Source: Pyrrhosoma nymphula
Taxonomy: Eukaryota; Arthropoda; Insecta; Odonata; Coenagrionidae
Reading direction: 5' to 3'
NCBI GenBank assembly: GCA_963573305.1
Contig: OY754329.1
Location: forward strand, 81,244,576-81,308,575
Length of the DNA stretch: 64,000 nt
Shown: one piece after another, positions 1 to 13,659 of the stretch
How the letters are laid out: each line of letters opens with the position of its first letter
Position numbering within the stretch: position 1 is the stretch's first letter
Translations under genes and position numbers: made by a program
The notes under the pieces: model-generated
Seen by the model: only the letters and a program-made list of their open reading frames with translations
Told to the model about the DNA's origin: nothing
Database searches by the model: none

Positions 1-1152
1 TAATCATAAATAAATACAGACTTTATCATTTTTTGTTAATAGCCAAATTAAACTGATAATATGATAAACTAGTGGGTTTTAATTTCGTTTAAATTGATAT
101 TATTTCATAAAAGATCATCGCCATTCTCCTAGAGACTAGTTTAAGTAGACTAAACTACTAGTCTAAAAGAAAAATAGTTTTGAAAATTCACGTCCTAGTG
201 ATTTTTAAAAAAGGATTTGGTTACGAAAACACGAATAATCAGAAAAAATATTTTAAAAATATATCGGTTAAAATATGTACAGATACCGTTTAAACGAAAA
301 AAATGCAGTTTTGGAGAACCGTTTATGCTCAAATTACAAGGGAAATAATGAAAAAAATTATAAACGTGGCATTCGGTGCAGGTAAAAAATTTAGTTGATG
401 CAGTTCGTTGTATCGGGCGCATCCTTGTGAAATTTCCTTTGCATGTTTATATGAAATCAATAATTTTGTATAAAAATGTTAATAATATGTTTTTATGTGG
501 AACAACAAAATTATTTCTTTCATCCCAACACAATCAGACGATGTCTTGAGATGAAATCGCTTTTTGAATCAGCCAGGATATTGAGATAGACATGGAGGAC
601 ACGTGAAAATAACAGCCTCAGACCCTGTGTACACGACCTCATAGGTCTCTCTAAACTGTCTTCCATTAGGTACTGGAATCAATAGAACAATCATCCTGCC
701 CTTCCTCCAGGAACTGGATCAAAGGCTTCATGCCAGAGTAATCAGTAGCACTGCAGCACTGTCACAAGGACTTTCGTACATTTAAAATATCATTGGTAAA
801 GAATTACCCTCAAATTATTCAAGTTTCAACTGTTTTAATTTCGGAAAAAATGCAACTGGTTTAAAAATAAGTCTGAGAATAACTGCTCTTATCCACATTA
901 ATTATCATCAGTCCAAATTATATTAATTTCGCACTAAAAACGTCAAAAGTTTTCTAAAAAAACCAATGACCACCCGATTCATCAGCTGTGACATTTTAAA
1001 CAATAAAAACACCAATATCTTTGCAACAACTTTTTACCGAGAAAATAATCAAAATGAAGATCTGTTGGCAAATACTAATTTTAAAATTATTGTTCAATAA
1101 ACAATCCAATATTTATTTTATATCCAAAATTATGCAGAAATTTAAAATGCAA
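1..1152. other. AT-rich DNA, nothing recognised
   Basis: I see no exon, RNA gene or known repeat here. A short frame on the minus strand at 195-422 has no recognisable domain and is compositionally like its surroundings. The less AT-rich piece around 540-780 has no open frame of note. Confidence 0.5.
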
Positions 1153-1250
1153 TTTTCCACAGAAAAGCATTTATTCGACCCGGGTTTCGATGTACTGATG
1201 ATGTTGCAGTGTATCGAAACCTGGGTCAAATAAATTTTAACTGTGGAAAA
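1153..1250. repeat. Hairpin element with hammerhead-like core motifs
   Basis: Two arms of about 38-40 bp (from 1153 and up to 1250) form an imperfect inverted repeat that begins with TTTTCCACAG and ends with CTGTGGAAAA. The inner part of the arms is GACCCGGGTTTCGAT against ATCGAAACCTGGGTC. The central part reads CTGATGA (1195-1201), then 13 bases, then CGAAAC (1215-1220) and CTGGGTC (1221-1227). CTGATGA and GAAAC are the conserved core strands of hammerhead ribozymes, which Penelope-like retroelements are known to carry in their terminal repeats. The stem II that should join them is poor here, so activity is doubtful. Related hairpins lie at 24714-24885 and 33545-33721. Confidence 0.6.
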
Positions 1251-4200
1251 CAGCAATTTATATTGATACATTATGTTGAAATTCCACAACATTACGTATC
1301 TCTCTTTTCTTAAAAGAATTGTTTCCAAATGCTATCAGTAATGGCGATGATGTTGATTATTACCTCGCGATTTCTAATATATGAACAAGTTCTAGTACAG
1401 AATTTGTTCCCCCCCAAATCATTGGCTCATGTATAACAAATTTTTAAAACCCGAACACTCTTTATGCCGTGGTACCCGTAGGCTCACTGTATTCAACAAA
1501 CAGGTACTCCGCAATGCTACATAAAACCACATCTTTAAATTTACTCACTGAAATTCCTTTCATCATCCACCACATTACACATCTCTCCTCTTTAAATTTT
1601 TCATCATCTTGCCTTCTCCAGTCGTCTCATAAGCCGTACGGTCTTAGTCCACAGTCATTGATTAAATTTTCGAAACATGTAACACTACACCTCATACAAA
1701 AATCTTCACTGATTGCTTCTGTACGCTTTTACACAGAGTACGCTAAACTAAGTTTACTACAAAATGCCAATAAGCATCATGAAGCCCTACTTACCAAGTC
1801 AACTGCTGCACTTACGCTAATTTATGTCCTCCCATTTCAGCTTTCATTTTTTCATGTCTCACTTAAATTTTTATCCAGTTCAACATGAAATGCAGTCAAC
1901 TCTCCATTTTTTATATTTAAAATTAAACAACAACATATTTTTCGATGTTTTTAGACATATTTTTACACACTTCCTTTTCCAAAAATGAACCGATAAAACG
2001 TTCAAATGATTTCTAAAACTAACGATGCACAATTTTAGGGTTAAAGAACCTAGAAAAAAAACACATTAACGCAATGAATTCAGTGTGCTGATCACGATTA
2101 TTATCGCTGTTAATCTGCAAATTGTGTCATTTTACGCATAAAAGAAGATTGAATCAGCAATATATGCATTTAAAAATATATTATTGTACAATAATTACGC
2201 ATGCCAATATCTGTACACACTGAAAAAATTATTTTCAGAATTTTGTTTGTCAATATTCTCTCAGAGCATTACAGTTTATCCTCTATTAATTGAATTTGAA
2301 CATTACCTATTTTCACTCACATCCCCAAGTGGTTTATTCTTATAATATACGTATCTTGAAACACATATCAACGGTAGAGAATAACACTATCTCTAGTATT
2401 GGGATGTGATATAATAGCACGATAAAATATTTTAAAAGGTGATATTCTCAACACCATCCATGTTTATATGAGAAATACCGATATTTGCAGGTGAACAATG
2501 ATAAAATTCGTGATCAGCATATTGAATTTATTAATTTTAAGTGCCTTTTATTTTATTTGATTAACCAAAATTGTGACCATTAAAGTAAGCGAGTGGGGAA
2601 AATGGGTGGGTTGTAAAATATAAAGTGGGTTCATGAATGGGCATTGGTGTCGTACAGCCTAGGCTTCGAGTTCTGGCATGAATGAAATCGTGAGCATACG
2701 TATACTCCCAACAACGACCACATAGTAGTGATCCGGCCGCGTACAACAGAGCCGGACCATTCCACCCGCTCCAGGTTGACCCAAAACAAATGGGTTTAAA
2801 GGGAATATCACGGAAGCATCTTCCTCAAAGGAAAATCTCAAAATGGAGTGTTTAGCATTCTATTGCCGTATCCGACCCGGAAATCACATCAATTTCGTCT
2901 CCTACGTGCCGACAAATCTCTCGCAGTCTTTACGGTCCGCCTTCAACTTTTTGGAAAATCATACCATCCCCCCTTCCCCCGACCCCCCGAAAACCCTTAG
3001 CATCTTCCGAAGGAAACCGAAGTAATTGAAGTCCCTTGAATATTCCCTAGGGGGAGACAGGGGTCTGAGAGAAAAGATGGGGTGAGAGGAAGCACCCGCT
3101 TCATTGACATGCAAAGGGACGAGTCTCCCTCGCAACTCCTAGTCCTTCCTTTCCCTTACGAGGACGAGAAGTTCTCGTTCATTTTCTCGGTCGAGTTTAA
3201 TCGTCTCAGTTCATATTTAATTTCCTTACCACCGCTCTCCCAAAAAGCCAATGGGCTCGATGACTTTTTTTCCTTTCTTCTTCTAACCACAACGTAAGAG
3301 TGAGTTAGAAAGCGGGAATGATAGTTACTTCTACAATTCATTTTCAGTGTGGGCTTCCAGAACGAACCAATTTCCTGACACATCTCGTTAACTGCTAAAC
3401 CCAGGCTTCTTAAGGATTAGCACGGGAAAAAAAGAAGAAACAAGTGACGTTTGAGAGGCGGAAAGTTGACTCAATTACTCTCTCCCAATATTTGCCGCGG
3501 ATCTTTCCGGTGATTGCTCCGACTGGAGCAGATGGCATGTCAATTTTTGGTTTCCATAAACTTAATGCAATAAGAACGATTACACTTCAGTTGGGGCTTG
3601 AGAAATAATTGAGTGACAGTATTATTTGCCATTTTCCTTTTTTGCCGATTTCTTTGAGCCAAACAACTGATATTTTTTGAGTAAGACGAATGCGTTTAAT
3701 AGGTCGTGACTTACTCTGTTTATTTTTGTAATTACATCAAAATATTTTCCGGATAAATAAGTAGGGAGTATCAAGTATAGAGAAATCGATAGTGAACGTA
3801 GATAAAATGTACTGCCAACGATTTTTACTCTTTAACAAATAAAAATATTAGTCCAATAACTCTTGAAAGTTCCTTCATAATTAGCTTATAATAACGCTTC
3901 TCTCACGAAATGAATTATTCAAGTTTTCCTATAATGATTCAAATAGCTAAAATTGCATATTGTTCAAGCATCGCTCGGATCATATTGTATCAGGCCAATG
4001 AAAACGCTAAAGAACAAACAAAAAATATGAGTGGTCCACAAAAATATCAGCATACTTTCGTTCTGGATACTACATTGATTCTGGATACTTAAATTCAAGC
4101 ACAAGCCAAAGACCGTGTTTTACCGGCATAAAATGGTTCCCACAAATATTTGTCCCAAAAATTCCTCATTTTCCGTCTCTTTTCAATGTTATCCTTTTTC

Positions 4201-7200
4201 CTCCACATTACCCCGATTATCCATCATTCTTCACTTAATTACAACATTCAATTACAATCCCGTTGCCTCTAATGACAAGCTTTATCCACCTACTTAGTTT
4301 CCTCTTTATCTCCCTTGGCTACCTCCTACCCTACCCAACTATTCCCAGCACTTCCTCGTTCATTTTCCTTTTATCTCATCTGAGTGTAAACAGTTTGCAT
4401 ACCTCTTTCTTGACAGAGTGTCTTCACCTTGGCTTTGAGTTTGTCCATTTTACGCTTCCCTTCTGACTCTTCTATTCCACCACACTTCCATATCCTCCAA
4501 GCTTCTGATGCTCAACCCTCTTTGTACAAAGAAAAGGGTAACGTAATATTTGATTCACCAAAAGAAAGTACTCTAAGGTTTTCCAGCAAATCAGCTAATC
4601 TGATAATCTTAAAACATTTAATCTATAAATAACTATGCTCATCATCACATTAGAAAATTATTATGAAAAACTGACATGGCATTACTAAATACACTAAACT
4701 CCCTGCCTGGAAGATAAACAATCAGTAGGTACGAAAAATTTGAATTATAAACTACCATGGTAGAACAACTAGGGTAAGTAAATGTTCAAATTATATTCCT
4801 CCGGCAAGAAATTGTAGATTTTAAGACCTAAAACCTTTATCAATGCGAATTAACAGATGGAAATTATCTGAAATACAGCATAATTGACGGTTGATTTCAC
4901 ATCCATTTTCACAAGCCGGATTTCATTCTTTATGAAATTTAATCAAGCCAAGATTTCCTTATTATATAAATTGTATTACAGCGCATATTAAAAAATTTCA
5001 GCATTGACGGCGTGCACAAAAATATTTTTGGCTCAAACATTTGAATTTTACAATAATGTGAGGAGTAGAAAAATGTTCTCTTCGTTTAATCAGGAAATTT
5101 AAAAAAAACAGAAATTTCAGATTAATGCAACTAATTTCCATAGTAAGCGTTGTTATTGTAAATTTTAATTGAAAGATAGACATTGGACCATCTTTCTCGA
5201 ATACCAAGGAGTGATAAGTAGAGTTTCCATGATCTAAAATACCCTATACGGGTTGAAAGAAATCTAAAAAGGTTATGAAGAACTTTCAACGCATATTTTA
5301 CCAAATTAACCGATGTTTCTGCACCAAAAGCCAGTAACCTGACGCCAATCATCAGCATTTGACGCATTTTTCTTAGGAATAAAACAGTATTTTAAATTTA
5401 AAGGACAAAAACCAACAGTCTGATCCACAAATATATCCCAGAGTGGTATCTCGTAGGTCATATGACAGCCTTGCATAAAGATGTTTCATGAAATGTAGCG
5501 CCATCTGGCAATCATATTCAGGTCAGTAATGCACCACACAGTCAACCTAATAGTTTTGGCTAATAATTCAGACACGGACATGAGTTAAATGATTTTCCTT
5601 TAAAATGATTATGGTTAAATGATTTTTCTGACGCAAAGATCAAATGGTGGAAAACGACTTGAATGTATACAGAACAGGAGAACTAGAAATATATTGATGC
5701 AATATGAAGCAAGTATAAGATGATGAAAAAGGTGAGAGACTCTCAACAAGATAGCAATACCAGTAGGGAAGGATAAATAAATGAAACAGAGGTGGTTGAA
5801 AGTTGCCAGAAAATAGAGATAAACGGGGATAATAGTTTACTAAGCTCAAATTATCGGACGCACGACAAGGGCAAGAATAACATACGGTAACACATGATTT
5901 AACCAAACCACAAGATAAAGAACAAGATCAAGTTGAATAAGATTCGTGTTGCTTAATAATTGATCTATGAAATAACGACAAAACATTTTCTTTGCTATAG
6001 CATCAATGAAAACCCAAAAAGCTTAAACAAAATACTAACTTCTAGACCGAAAAATGAAAGTGAAATGGCCACGTGTTTTTGAAGATATAAAATTCGTCTG
6101 TTCTCTTCTCCGGTAAAAGTATTGCTAGTAAATATCAACAGAAGCTGATTTAAAAAACTGGTCCACAACGGCTTAACTGTTGTTTCACCGATGTTTGTTA
6201 GGGCTTATGCAGCAGATAGGAACGCGAGACGCTAAAACTCCAAACGAAAACACAAACTCGTTGGACTGAAGGAAGTAGAAAGGAGGTCTCTGTTTGTTCT
6301 ATGGATTGCCAGAAGGGAGAAGACGGAGAGGGAGAAGTTTGCGACAATATTGGACAATAAAGGGGACGAGTAAAGGAGTAAATTATTAAAGTGGCGAAAT
6401 AAATAAGACTTACACATGACTTCAAGGATGGTCAACAGGGATGACGGTGAGAGCAGAACACAACAGGGATGTGTGTAGGCTCCCACGCGCAAGTAAATTT
6501 GAACGCCAAGGAAGCAGCCAGGCTCGGACTGAGGTTAAGAGTCAAAGAGAAAAAACATTATAATTCATTTTAAGTGATGCCTCACAGCATTCCAAATTAG
6601 GGTACTACTGTCGCAAGGTGGTTTGTGGTCCACAATACTGTTTAATAATTTTAGAACTGATAAAAACATACTGGAATGAATGGTGGAAGTAAAACACTGC
6701 AACTTCCACTCAATATTTAACTGCTCACAGTTTTATTGCAATAAAACATCATCCGGAGATGACTAATTTGACGATGTTACTTTACAACAAAACGCATAGT
6801 TGTAAGCCAAACAGTTAGTGGCAATTGCTGGTCAAAGCACGCCTTTCGTTCAAAAGATGAAATATTTCCATGAATTTAGTATATGAGTGTTATCCATAAC
6901 ATTATATACTGGTCCAGTAACGACTTTGGGTCATCTGTTCTAATAATATTACACTTATAATTAACCAATCCAAAAACTTAGAATTTTCTATTTGGATTCT
7001 GCTGTTGAAATATCAGTTCATCTAACTGAAGTTGAACAAATTCATTCTCCTTGCTTACAGCGTATTTTACAACCATGATTACCATATCATTTAAACATTT
7101 GAACTTTTCTTGCATAAAAGAATTGCTTCTTCCCCACATACATGACAAGGTGGAAAATCGTGATAATCATACTACGGTTTCCCTTCATTTAAGAATGTGG

Positions 7201-8720
7201 CAGTCATCATTCCTCAGAAGTTATGCGTGTGTCTAAATATTATGCAGAAAACTACCACAAAAATTTAAAAAAATATCACGTTGAAATAAAAAAATGATCA
7301 CTGGTTGTGTTAGAGGCACGAAATGCACTGGAGTGAACCATCGTTCTGGAAATAACTGCGTAATAATTCATGTTTCTTTACTTCACTTACTTTACGTTCA
7401 AACTTCTGAAGCCTTCTACGCTGCCTCAGGCGCGCCGTTTATAGAGCAAAGAAAAATACCGATCGATCCGCGTAGAAGGAAGCTCACTGTTGTCAGATAT
7501 GAAAAGTCACGGTCACCGTTTATACGATCAAGTGGGGGAGCTTTCATTTGACGGTTATCTTTGGTTTAATTTCCTATCAGCCAGTCACTCCATCCCATTC
7601 GCAGCAGCATGAATTCGAGCTCTTATAAGGGTGGATCCTAATAAAAATTGGATCGCAGATACGACGATACACGCGCGAGAATATGCAAGCAGTAAGGCCG
7701 GAACAAGTTGCGAGCGATTCGAAAATGTGTTGAAAAAGAGGGGAGATGAATACAAAAGTGCATTGAGTCAGGTTAGTGACATGTGATGACTCATTGAATA
7801 GGATATTGTGACAGAAATTCTCATTAAAACGACAGCTCATGCCGTAGGAGGTACTACTTTTTTCCTTCGGACTCGAAAACTTCTGGTATATTATGACCGT
7901 AATAATGAACAAAGAAATGGGACTATCAAAGGGCAGAACGGCGATAAAGTGTAAATTTAAATATGAAAGCTGAACGGTGTTTGAGCTAACTTCCAAGAGA
8001 ACAGCGTCATAATGCTTCCGAAAGTTTTGTTTTTCGTTACAGGATTGTTTACAATAAGAGAGTTCATTCGCTTTTTAGATCCACATCTACACGGTACCCC
8101 ATGAGCCTCTAACATATGATGGATGGGATGGGAATGTTCGGACGCCATTCATTGATCTGTTACGCTGTATGAAAATACTTCGATACATTTTAATGTATAT
8201 AGCCAATATTCAAGTTTGTACGGAAACAGGGTACTTATGGTTTGACCTAAGCGCTATCATAAAGCCTCCTTTTCAGATGGAAGTTAACTTCCGAGTAGCT
8301 AATATCAAGTGCTATGAAATCTCTAATCGTATCCCTACTTGCAGGGAATCGTTCTACTTACATATTACTTTCAGCTTATCCGAAAAGAAAATAACAGAGG
8401 TACCAAGAAGGAGTAATTATCAAGTATATACTCTTTCACAATAATTTAATTCTTTTGGTTTATTTTTAAGTATATGAGGTAAATTAAATGCTGTAGCACA
8501 CCTTGCTCAGCAGTTCAAATCTCCAATTTTCGGTTAATTCACTGATGGCACGCACTGTAGAACGACTGGTGACATTCTGCTTTGAATTGAAATAATTGAA
8601 ACAGACCATGTGGAAACTAAAATTGTATATTAATACAATAGTGTGATACACAATTGTAAAACAGCATTATTATGCCGACTCTATGGTACAGATTAATTAA
8701 TTGAATTCAACGCAATTCTT
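1251..8720. other. Anonymous intergenic DNA, no supported gene
   Basis: No exon or RNA gene is supported. The longest frames, 1469-1888 (+, 139 codons) and 7577-7996 (-, 139 codons), show no domain, no plausible protein composition and no neighbouring splice signals that I trust. 2700-3300 is less AT-rich than its surroundings and contains short frames without similarity I recognise. Stretches around 5640-5880 and 6230-6540 are purine-rich on the plus strand in the way that decayed LINE 3' ends often are, but no motif is clear enough to call. Confidence 0.4.
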
Positions 8721-8971
8721 CAGGGGAGCGTGGTGGCCTAATGGGTAGAGCGCCTGGCTACCGATCGGGTCCTGGGTTCAAATCCAGGTGAAGCCTTTGG
8801 ACGCCCCTGAACAAACATCCTCTGAGTGCGAGGTGGCCCAGGGAAAGGAACTGCCCCCCCTACCTATGTGCGGAATTCACACGCCAGTGGCTTAGTATAT
8901 GAGCTCTACCCCCAACTATTCAACCTTCAACAACAACCTTCGGGTTGAATCACTGAGTGAGAGAGTGAACT
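8721..8971 (+). mobile_element. tRNA-derived SINE with target-site duplication
   Basis: The head is tRNA-like: GGGGAGCG near 8723, an A-box region GTGGCCTAATGGGTAGAGCG, and a B box GGTTCAAATCC at 8775-8785. GCCCCT near 8803 can pair with the start as an acceptor-like stem. It is followed by a roughly 160-bp unrelated body that ends in GAGTGAGAGAGTGAA-type sequence. The 8-bp sequence CAATTCTT occurs immediately before (8713-8720) and after (8972-8979) the unit, as expected of a target-site duplication made by LINE-assisted insertion. The head plus non-tRNA body makes this a SINE and not a tRNA gene. The RNA polymerase III promoter boxes look intact. Confidence 0.75.
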
Positions 8972-9159
8972 CAATTCTTAGTGATATTTTGTTTTTTACA
9001 ATTGTAAAAATTATCAACCATGTAGATGTCTACATTATCAAATAATGTAGATTTTATGGGTGGGTGAGGGCCTTCTGGAGCCCTCCTGGCACTCAAGACC
9101 TCTTGGTCCATTGTGCCTACACTCGTTTTACCTGCCTACCACTTGCAGACAGGGGACAA

Positions 9160-9345
9160 GAGTACCACGGTAGAGGCATGAAGGAGGGGCCACTCCCAAC
9201 CTTCCCGGTACAGGTATGGAGGGAGTCCTCCCTCCTACCTTCCCGGTCTGGGTATATCTCCCTCCGGCCTCCCGGTATCGGTCTGGAGGGAGTGTCACCC
9301 CTCCATCCACCCCGGTGGAGGCATGGAGGATGGACACCCATCCAA
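9160..9345. repeat. GC-rich degenerate tandem array (about 40-bp units)
   Basis: About four to five imperfect units of roughly 35-45 bp can be aligned by the recurring strings CCCGGT..., GGTATGGAGGGAG or GGCATGGAGGATG, and a TCCCTCC/CACCCCTCC end. The patch is much richer in G and C than the AT-rich DNA on both sides, with sharp edges near 9060 and 9420. Frames on both strands (9064-9372 and 9117-9362) are by-products of the repeat. Nothing coding is supported. It may be the untranslated tail of a retroelement or an independent minisatellite. Confidence 0.5.
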
Positions 9346-9419
9346 CCACCGATCCGAGCCAAACCTTGCTAACTTTGGTGGTCTGACGGAAACCGGTGTG
9401 TCAACGTGGCCATGCCCTT

Positions 9420-12400
9420 GTCCCACCCGAAATCATACGAACATCCTTATTTTTTCCGAAATATATCATAAGCTACCCAACTATTTTTTAAAAATGATTA
9501 AGTAAGCACTTTCAAATCCCAAATCAAAAACTACCTGCAAAAACAATCCATATTATCCACTCTCAGAATACCTCAATATTGCAAATTACTAAGGAGAAGC
9601 ATTCATAATTTTTACCTTATTCTCTGTATTACTCTGCACAAGAACGTGATATCATTTTGTGTGAAAAATATATCATACTTATGAGTAAAATATGTCATAA
9701 TTGTTCATATAATATATTGTATCACACTGCTAGTTGCTCTCAAGCTGCACTAATTTGACTTGCACCATGTTTGAACAAGACCAACAGGGCCAATAACGTA
9801 ATTTTTTTATTAATAATGATCAATTTTCAATTGAGAACTTGAGCGAGAGAGGGAGCCATGCCGATATTATGTTAAAATTGAGTTATAAACACTTTTGTGA
9901 TCGTAATACGTCTACTTTTTACATTGTAGATGCACAAAGATTGATAACAGTTTACATTGCAAATATTTATGTTACATTAAAATGTAAAAGAAAGAACAGT
10001 ATCTTAACCATCCGGATTTTAGAAAACAACATAAAAACAAAAGTCAAAATATCTCATTTTCTACTATTGTCGGCATAGCTCTCGCTCAGGTAATCAATTG
10101 ATATGGCCAATATTTCACCGGATGGGATGCGATTTTGTAGAAGAATCAAAATGTTAATTGCAGGAAAAATGTAAACCAGTCTATTTTCCTTGCTGATGCG
10201 AACCGCGATCGATTACTACTTTTATCGACCCCTACTGCCATAGGAGTCCGTGCTAAACACATTTGAAGTACCACCTACAAGCGACTTGCAATGCTACTGT
10301 TATGGAAGTAGGTACCTCCCATGAGAAAAACCGCCTTTTGAAGGTTTACATGCTCAACCGATTGCAGGCTGCATCCAGTGCATCATATTCTTTAATGTTA
10401 AAGTACCTACCACCAAAACATGTCATTGGTATAACTATATCATATTTACTCACTATTTCCTAAATTGTTACTTGTTTTGTATTGTTCTATTATTAAATGC
10501 ATTAAGTCTATGTATTTCAATTTATGTTATATTGAGCATAATTTTGTGTCAATTGTAATGCCTATACATATATTTATAAGTTGTTAAATAGACTGCTGCT
10601 GAACACAGCGTAATTAATTGATGGCAGGCCCAATACAGGTTTTTTCAGGGGTGCCTAATTTCACTAAAATAATTGTTTAATGGATATTGCACAATTTGTT
10701 GTGTGAAATAAAATATTATTATTATTATATCAATATCAGCTCAATCAGTGACTACCGAATCACAATGCAACATCTAGTCCTTGCCATTCTCCTCTGGCCT
10801 TGAAATGCATGGTTCCCAGTACCAAATACACAAATCAAGCCCAGGAACAACATATTCTCACTCAGTACCCAGATTCATGATTTGATTAGTGACCGCACGT
10901 GCGGAGAACCTTACGTACATGCGAGAACCAAACGTAGTAACAGGACTGCACTGATAAGATATCCACACCAAGCTCAGAATATAAATTAAGAGAACCAGAA
11001 ATGTCTCTTTTAATTAAATATGACTGCAAGACAGTCCTTTCAATCAAAGAAAGCTAACTGAAGAAGAAATGCATACATGGCATGGCTTAGAATTAACTTA
11101 TGGAACATATCCTTAGCTAAACAATGATAGAACTTTTAACTCCCACTGTTAATAAACACATATATAAAGGGCTAAGGTTGTTATTTCATAACCAGGTACA
11201 TCCTTAATTTATGTGCTGGGAAAGTGTAGAATACATTATAATATTCTAGTGGCTGAATTGGTTGAACTTATTGAGGTAAGAGTTACACAATATTTTTTTG
11301 TATTAATCATAATACAGGAATAGATCGTATTTATTAAGTTATTTGGTATAAAAAAATCGCTAAAGGTCCTGCTTGCCCTGAAAAGCCCCGAAAAGTTCCC
11401 ATATCTCATAATAAGTTTCTCCATGATAATAGTGACACAAGGGTCACTGGTTGGAACCTAGACTAAAATATTTAGCAATAACGGTGTTAAACTTGCATCA
11501 AAGGGTATGATTACATGAATTCACGTTCAAACTTAGTCGAGCAAAATTGAGTCGATAGTGGCCATTTCAACGTGAAACTATGGAATACGGTGGAATAGCC
11601 CAAAGGTTGCGACTAGCGAAATAAGAAAACATTGCCTGCCTACTCACTCGCGACGAACGAGAGGAAAATTTGAGAAGCGACGCTGTGATAACGAGATTGT
11701 CTCGTATCGCAATGCCATAGCAAAAATTGCTACAAACATTCTCTGGCTGTTTGCGACTGCTAGTTCCACTGTAGATCCGGCTAACATTGACAGGAAGCCA
11801 AAACAATAGCTTCGGGGGCAATTTTCGCTAATGATCCGCGCGTACTGTATTGTTTCTAGCCCAGAACACGTTCAATCATATCACTGGTGTACAATCAAGA
11901 GTTTCCACTGGGCTGGCTTCATTTCGGAGGCAAACATGATTCCCATATAGTAATCCGGTCAGTTTTCCGTATTGAAAAATGGCCAAGGAAAGAATTCGTG
12001 CTCTTCAATTTCTTTTGGCGACACTGGATTAATAATACAACAACGTCAGGATATTGGGACTTCTCAAGGTCAAAGCCACCGTAAAAATAAAATACACGAA
12101 AAAGTAGTATTTTACCCGTGATGCAACACCTCCACTAAAATATGCCATGCATAAACTTCGCACCGTGATAGTAGCATGTGACGCATTCATGCGGGCGACG
12201 GGGAAATCGTGCGATAACTCCCTGGCTTCATATTTCATGAGTTCAACGTTGAGAGACGAGAGATAAATAAGCTTATTCTAACGCAGAGCATGAGATAGGA
12301 ATGTGAACTCTCACTCGAAAGAAGAAAAAAAACGAATATGGAACGGAATAATAAATAAGTTTTGATATCGCTTCTGGAAATCACCTGGGGAAAACCCATT

Positions 12401-12660
12401 GCAACAAAAAAACAATCCCATTACAACACTCTAGAGATGTGACAAGGAGACAACTTTTTATCTTGTTTGCGAACTAAACAGTGAATCGGTCGCACGCGAG
12501 ATAGCTACATTTTTATTGCATTAAATATTTTGAATTTTTTTCATGCTAAAATATGTATCTTATTGTGCTAGTGATACAAGATAGGGAGTAAGGAAGTATT
12601 TAGTTGAAATATATGAGAGACAAGCTCTTATTCGACAGAAATACTTGAACAATGACATTA
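9420..12660. other. AT-rich intergenic DNA with one LINE-like tail
   Basis: No gene is supported. At 10600-10730 the sequence ends in AATAAAATATTATTATTATT, an AATAAA signal followed by an ATT microsatellite. This is a common 3' terminus of non-LTR retrotransposons, but the 300 bp upstream holds no recognisable protein, so the link is weak. The minus frame 11567-11821 (84 codons) has no domain. Confidence 0.4.
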
Positions 12661-12664
12661 GCAA

Positions 12665-12990
12665 AACAAGAGGGATTGGATGTGGTGCAATAGCAGAATG
12701 ATGACGATGAAATGGACGGTGAGAATCAACAATGATGAAGTCCTACTGAAGGTTTTGGTAAATAGTGAATGGTGAAAACTTAGGGATGCAGAAAAGACCA
12801 ACTTATTAGACACATTTTGACCCACTTATTAGACAAATTTTGCGATATAACAGCCTCCTGAAAATAATATGGGAAGGACAAAGAAATACGAATGGAACTA
12901 TGGAAGACATTCTGGAATACAGTCTGCAGATAACGAGAGATGTGAAAATGAAGACTTGTATGAAAATAAAGATCAAAGCTGTTAGTGGAA
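12665..12990 (+). mobile_element. Decayed LINE C-terminal region
   Basis: Reading the plus strand in shifting frames gives a string like WCNSRMMTMKWTVRINNDEV followed by pieces resembling LRYNSLLKIIWEG. This matches the pattern after the reverse transcriptase of insect non-LTR elements, where a W-RRM, then W-TD-+-NEEVL, then a HNSLL-+IIEG segment occurs. At least two frameshifts and several stops break it. Only this C-terminal piece is visible, as in 5'-truncated copies. The family cannot be set from so little. I infer the identity from pattern only; a protein-level repeat search would settle it. Confidence 0.4.
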
Positions 12991-12999
12991 AGGAAAACT

Positions 13000-13659
13000 A
13001 AAAGAGAACTGCAGCAAACCAATCATCGGAATGGTGACCGCAGATGTCATTGTGTATGCGACGGTATCTCTGGTGTGTTACAAGCTTGAAGCAACTAACG
13101 CAAAAAGTTGGACCTTGAGGGATTGCTACGTGGTGCAACCCTGTTTATGTTCAATTGGTTCCATGGACAACAAAGGGGCTTAAAAAATAAAAGAATTTCA
13201 CTGAGTTTGGCTTGTTATTACATATTTCACTTAATGGACAAATAATTAGTCCTGGGATCGTGAGGATAGCGGAAGGATAGAAAGATGGTATATCGCACCA
13301 ACACGATATTTAAAAAAACGACTGTTTTTCTCCTAAATAGGTTCCAAATATAACACCTGCAATAAAATTGTGGGTAGGTTTAGAAGCTAGTTAACACTGT
13401 TACAATCAGGAGAGTTCAGGTTCCAATCGATTGAGACCATAGAAAAAAGTTTCAGTGTACCCAAATTCTTATTTGGGTGTCCATGTTGAACGAGCTTGAA
13501 GTGGAGTGGAGATGGGACGTAATACTGTGGACCTCGGTGTTTTTCGTGTGGGGATGGCAATGGCCATTGCCAGGCTTCGCTCCTATCTCTCTTCAGTCCA
13601 CAGAAAAGCCTAACCATACCAACCATCCGGCTTCAATTGCCTAATCGATCGGTCGCCAA
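13000..13659. other. No recognised feature
   Basis: The segment has a minus frame at 13387-13626 with no domain. It is less AT-rich than average and contains the short palindrome CAATGGCCATTG near 13558. It may belong to the LINE remnant that follows, but I cannot show that. Confidence 0.35.

Noticed and set aside
1469..1888. 139-codon frame as protein or antisense LINE
   Set aside because: Neither the frame nor its reverse complement shows any reverse transcriptase or other motif.
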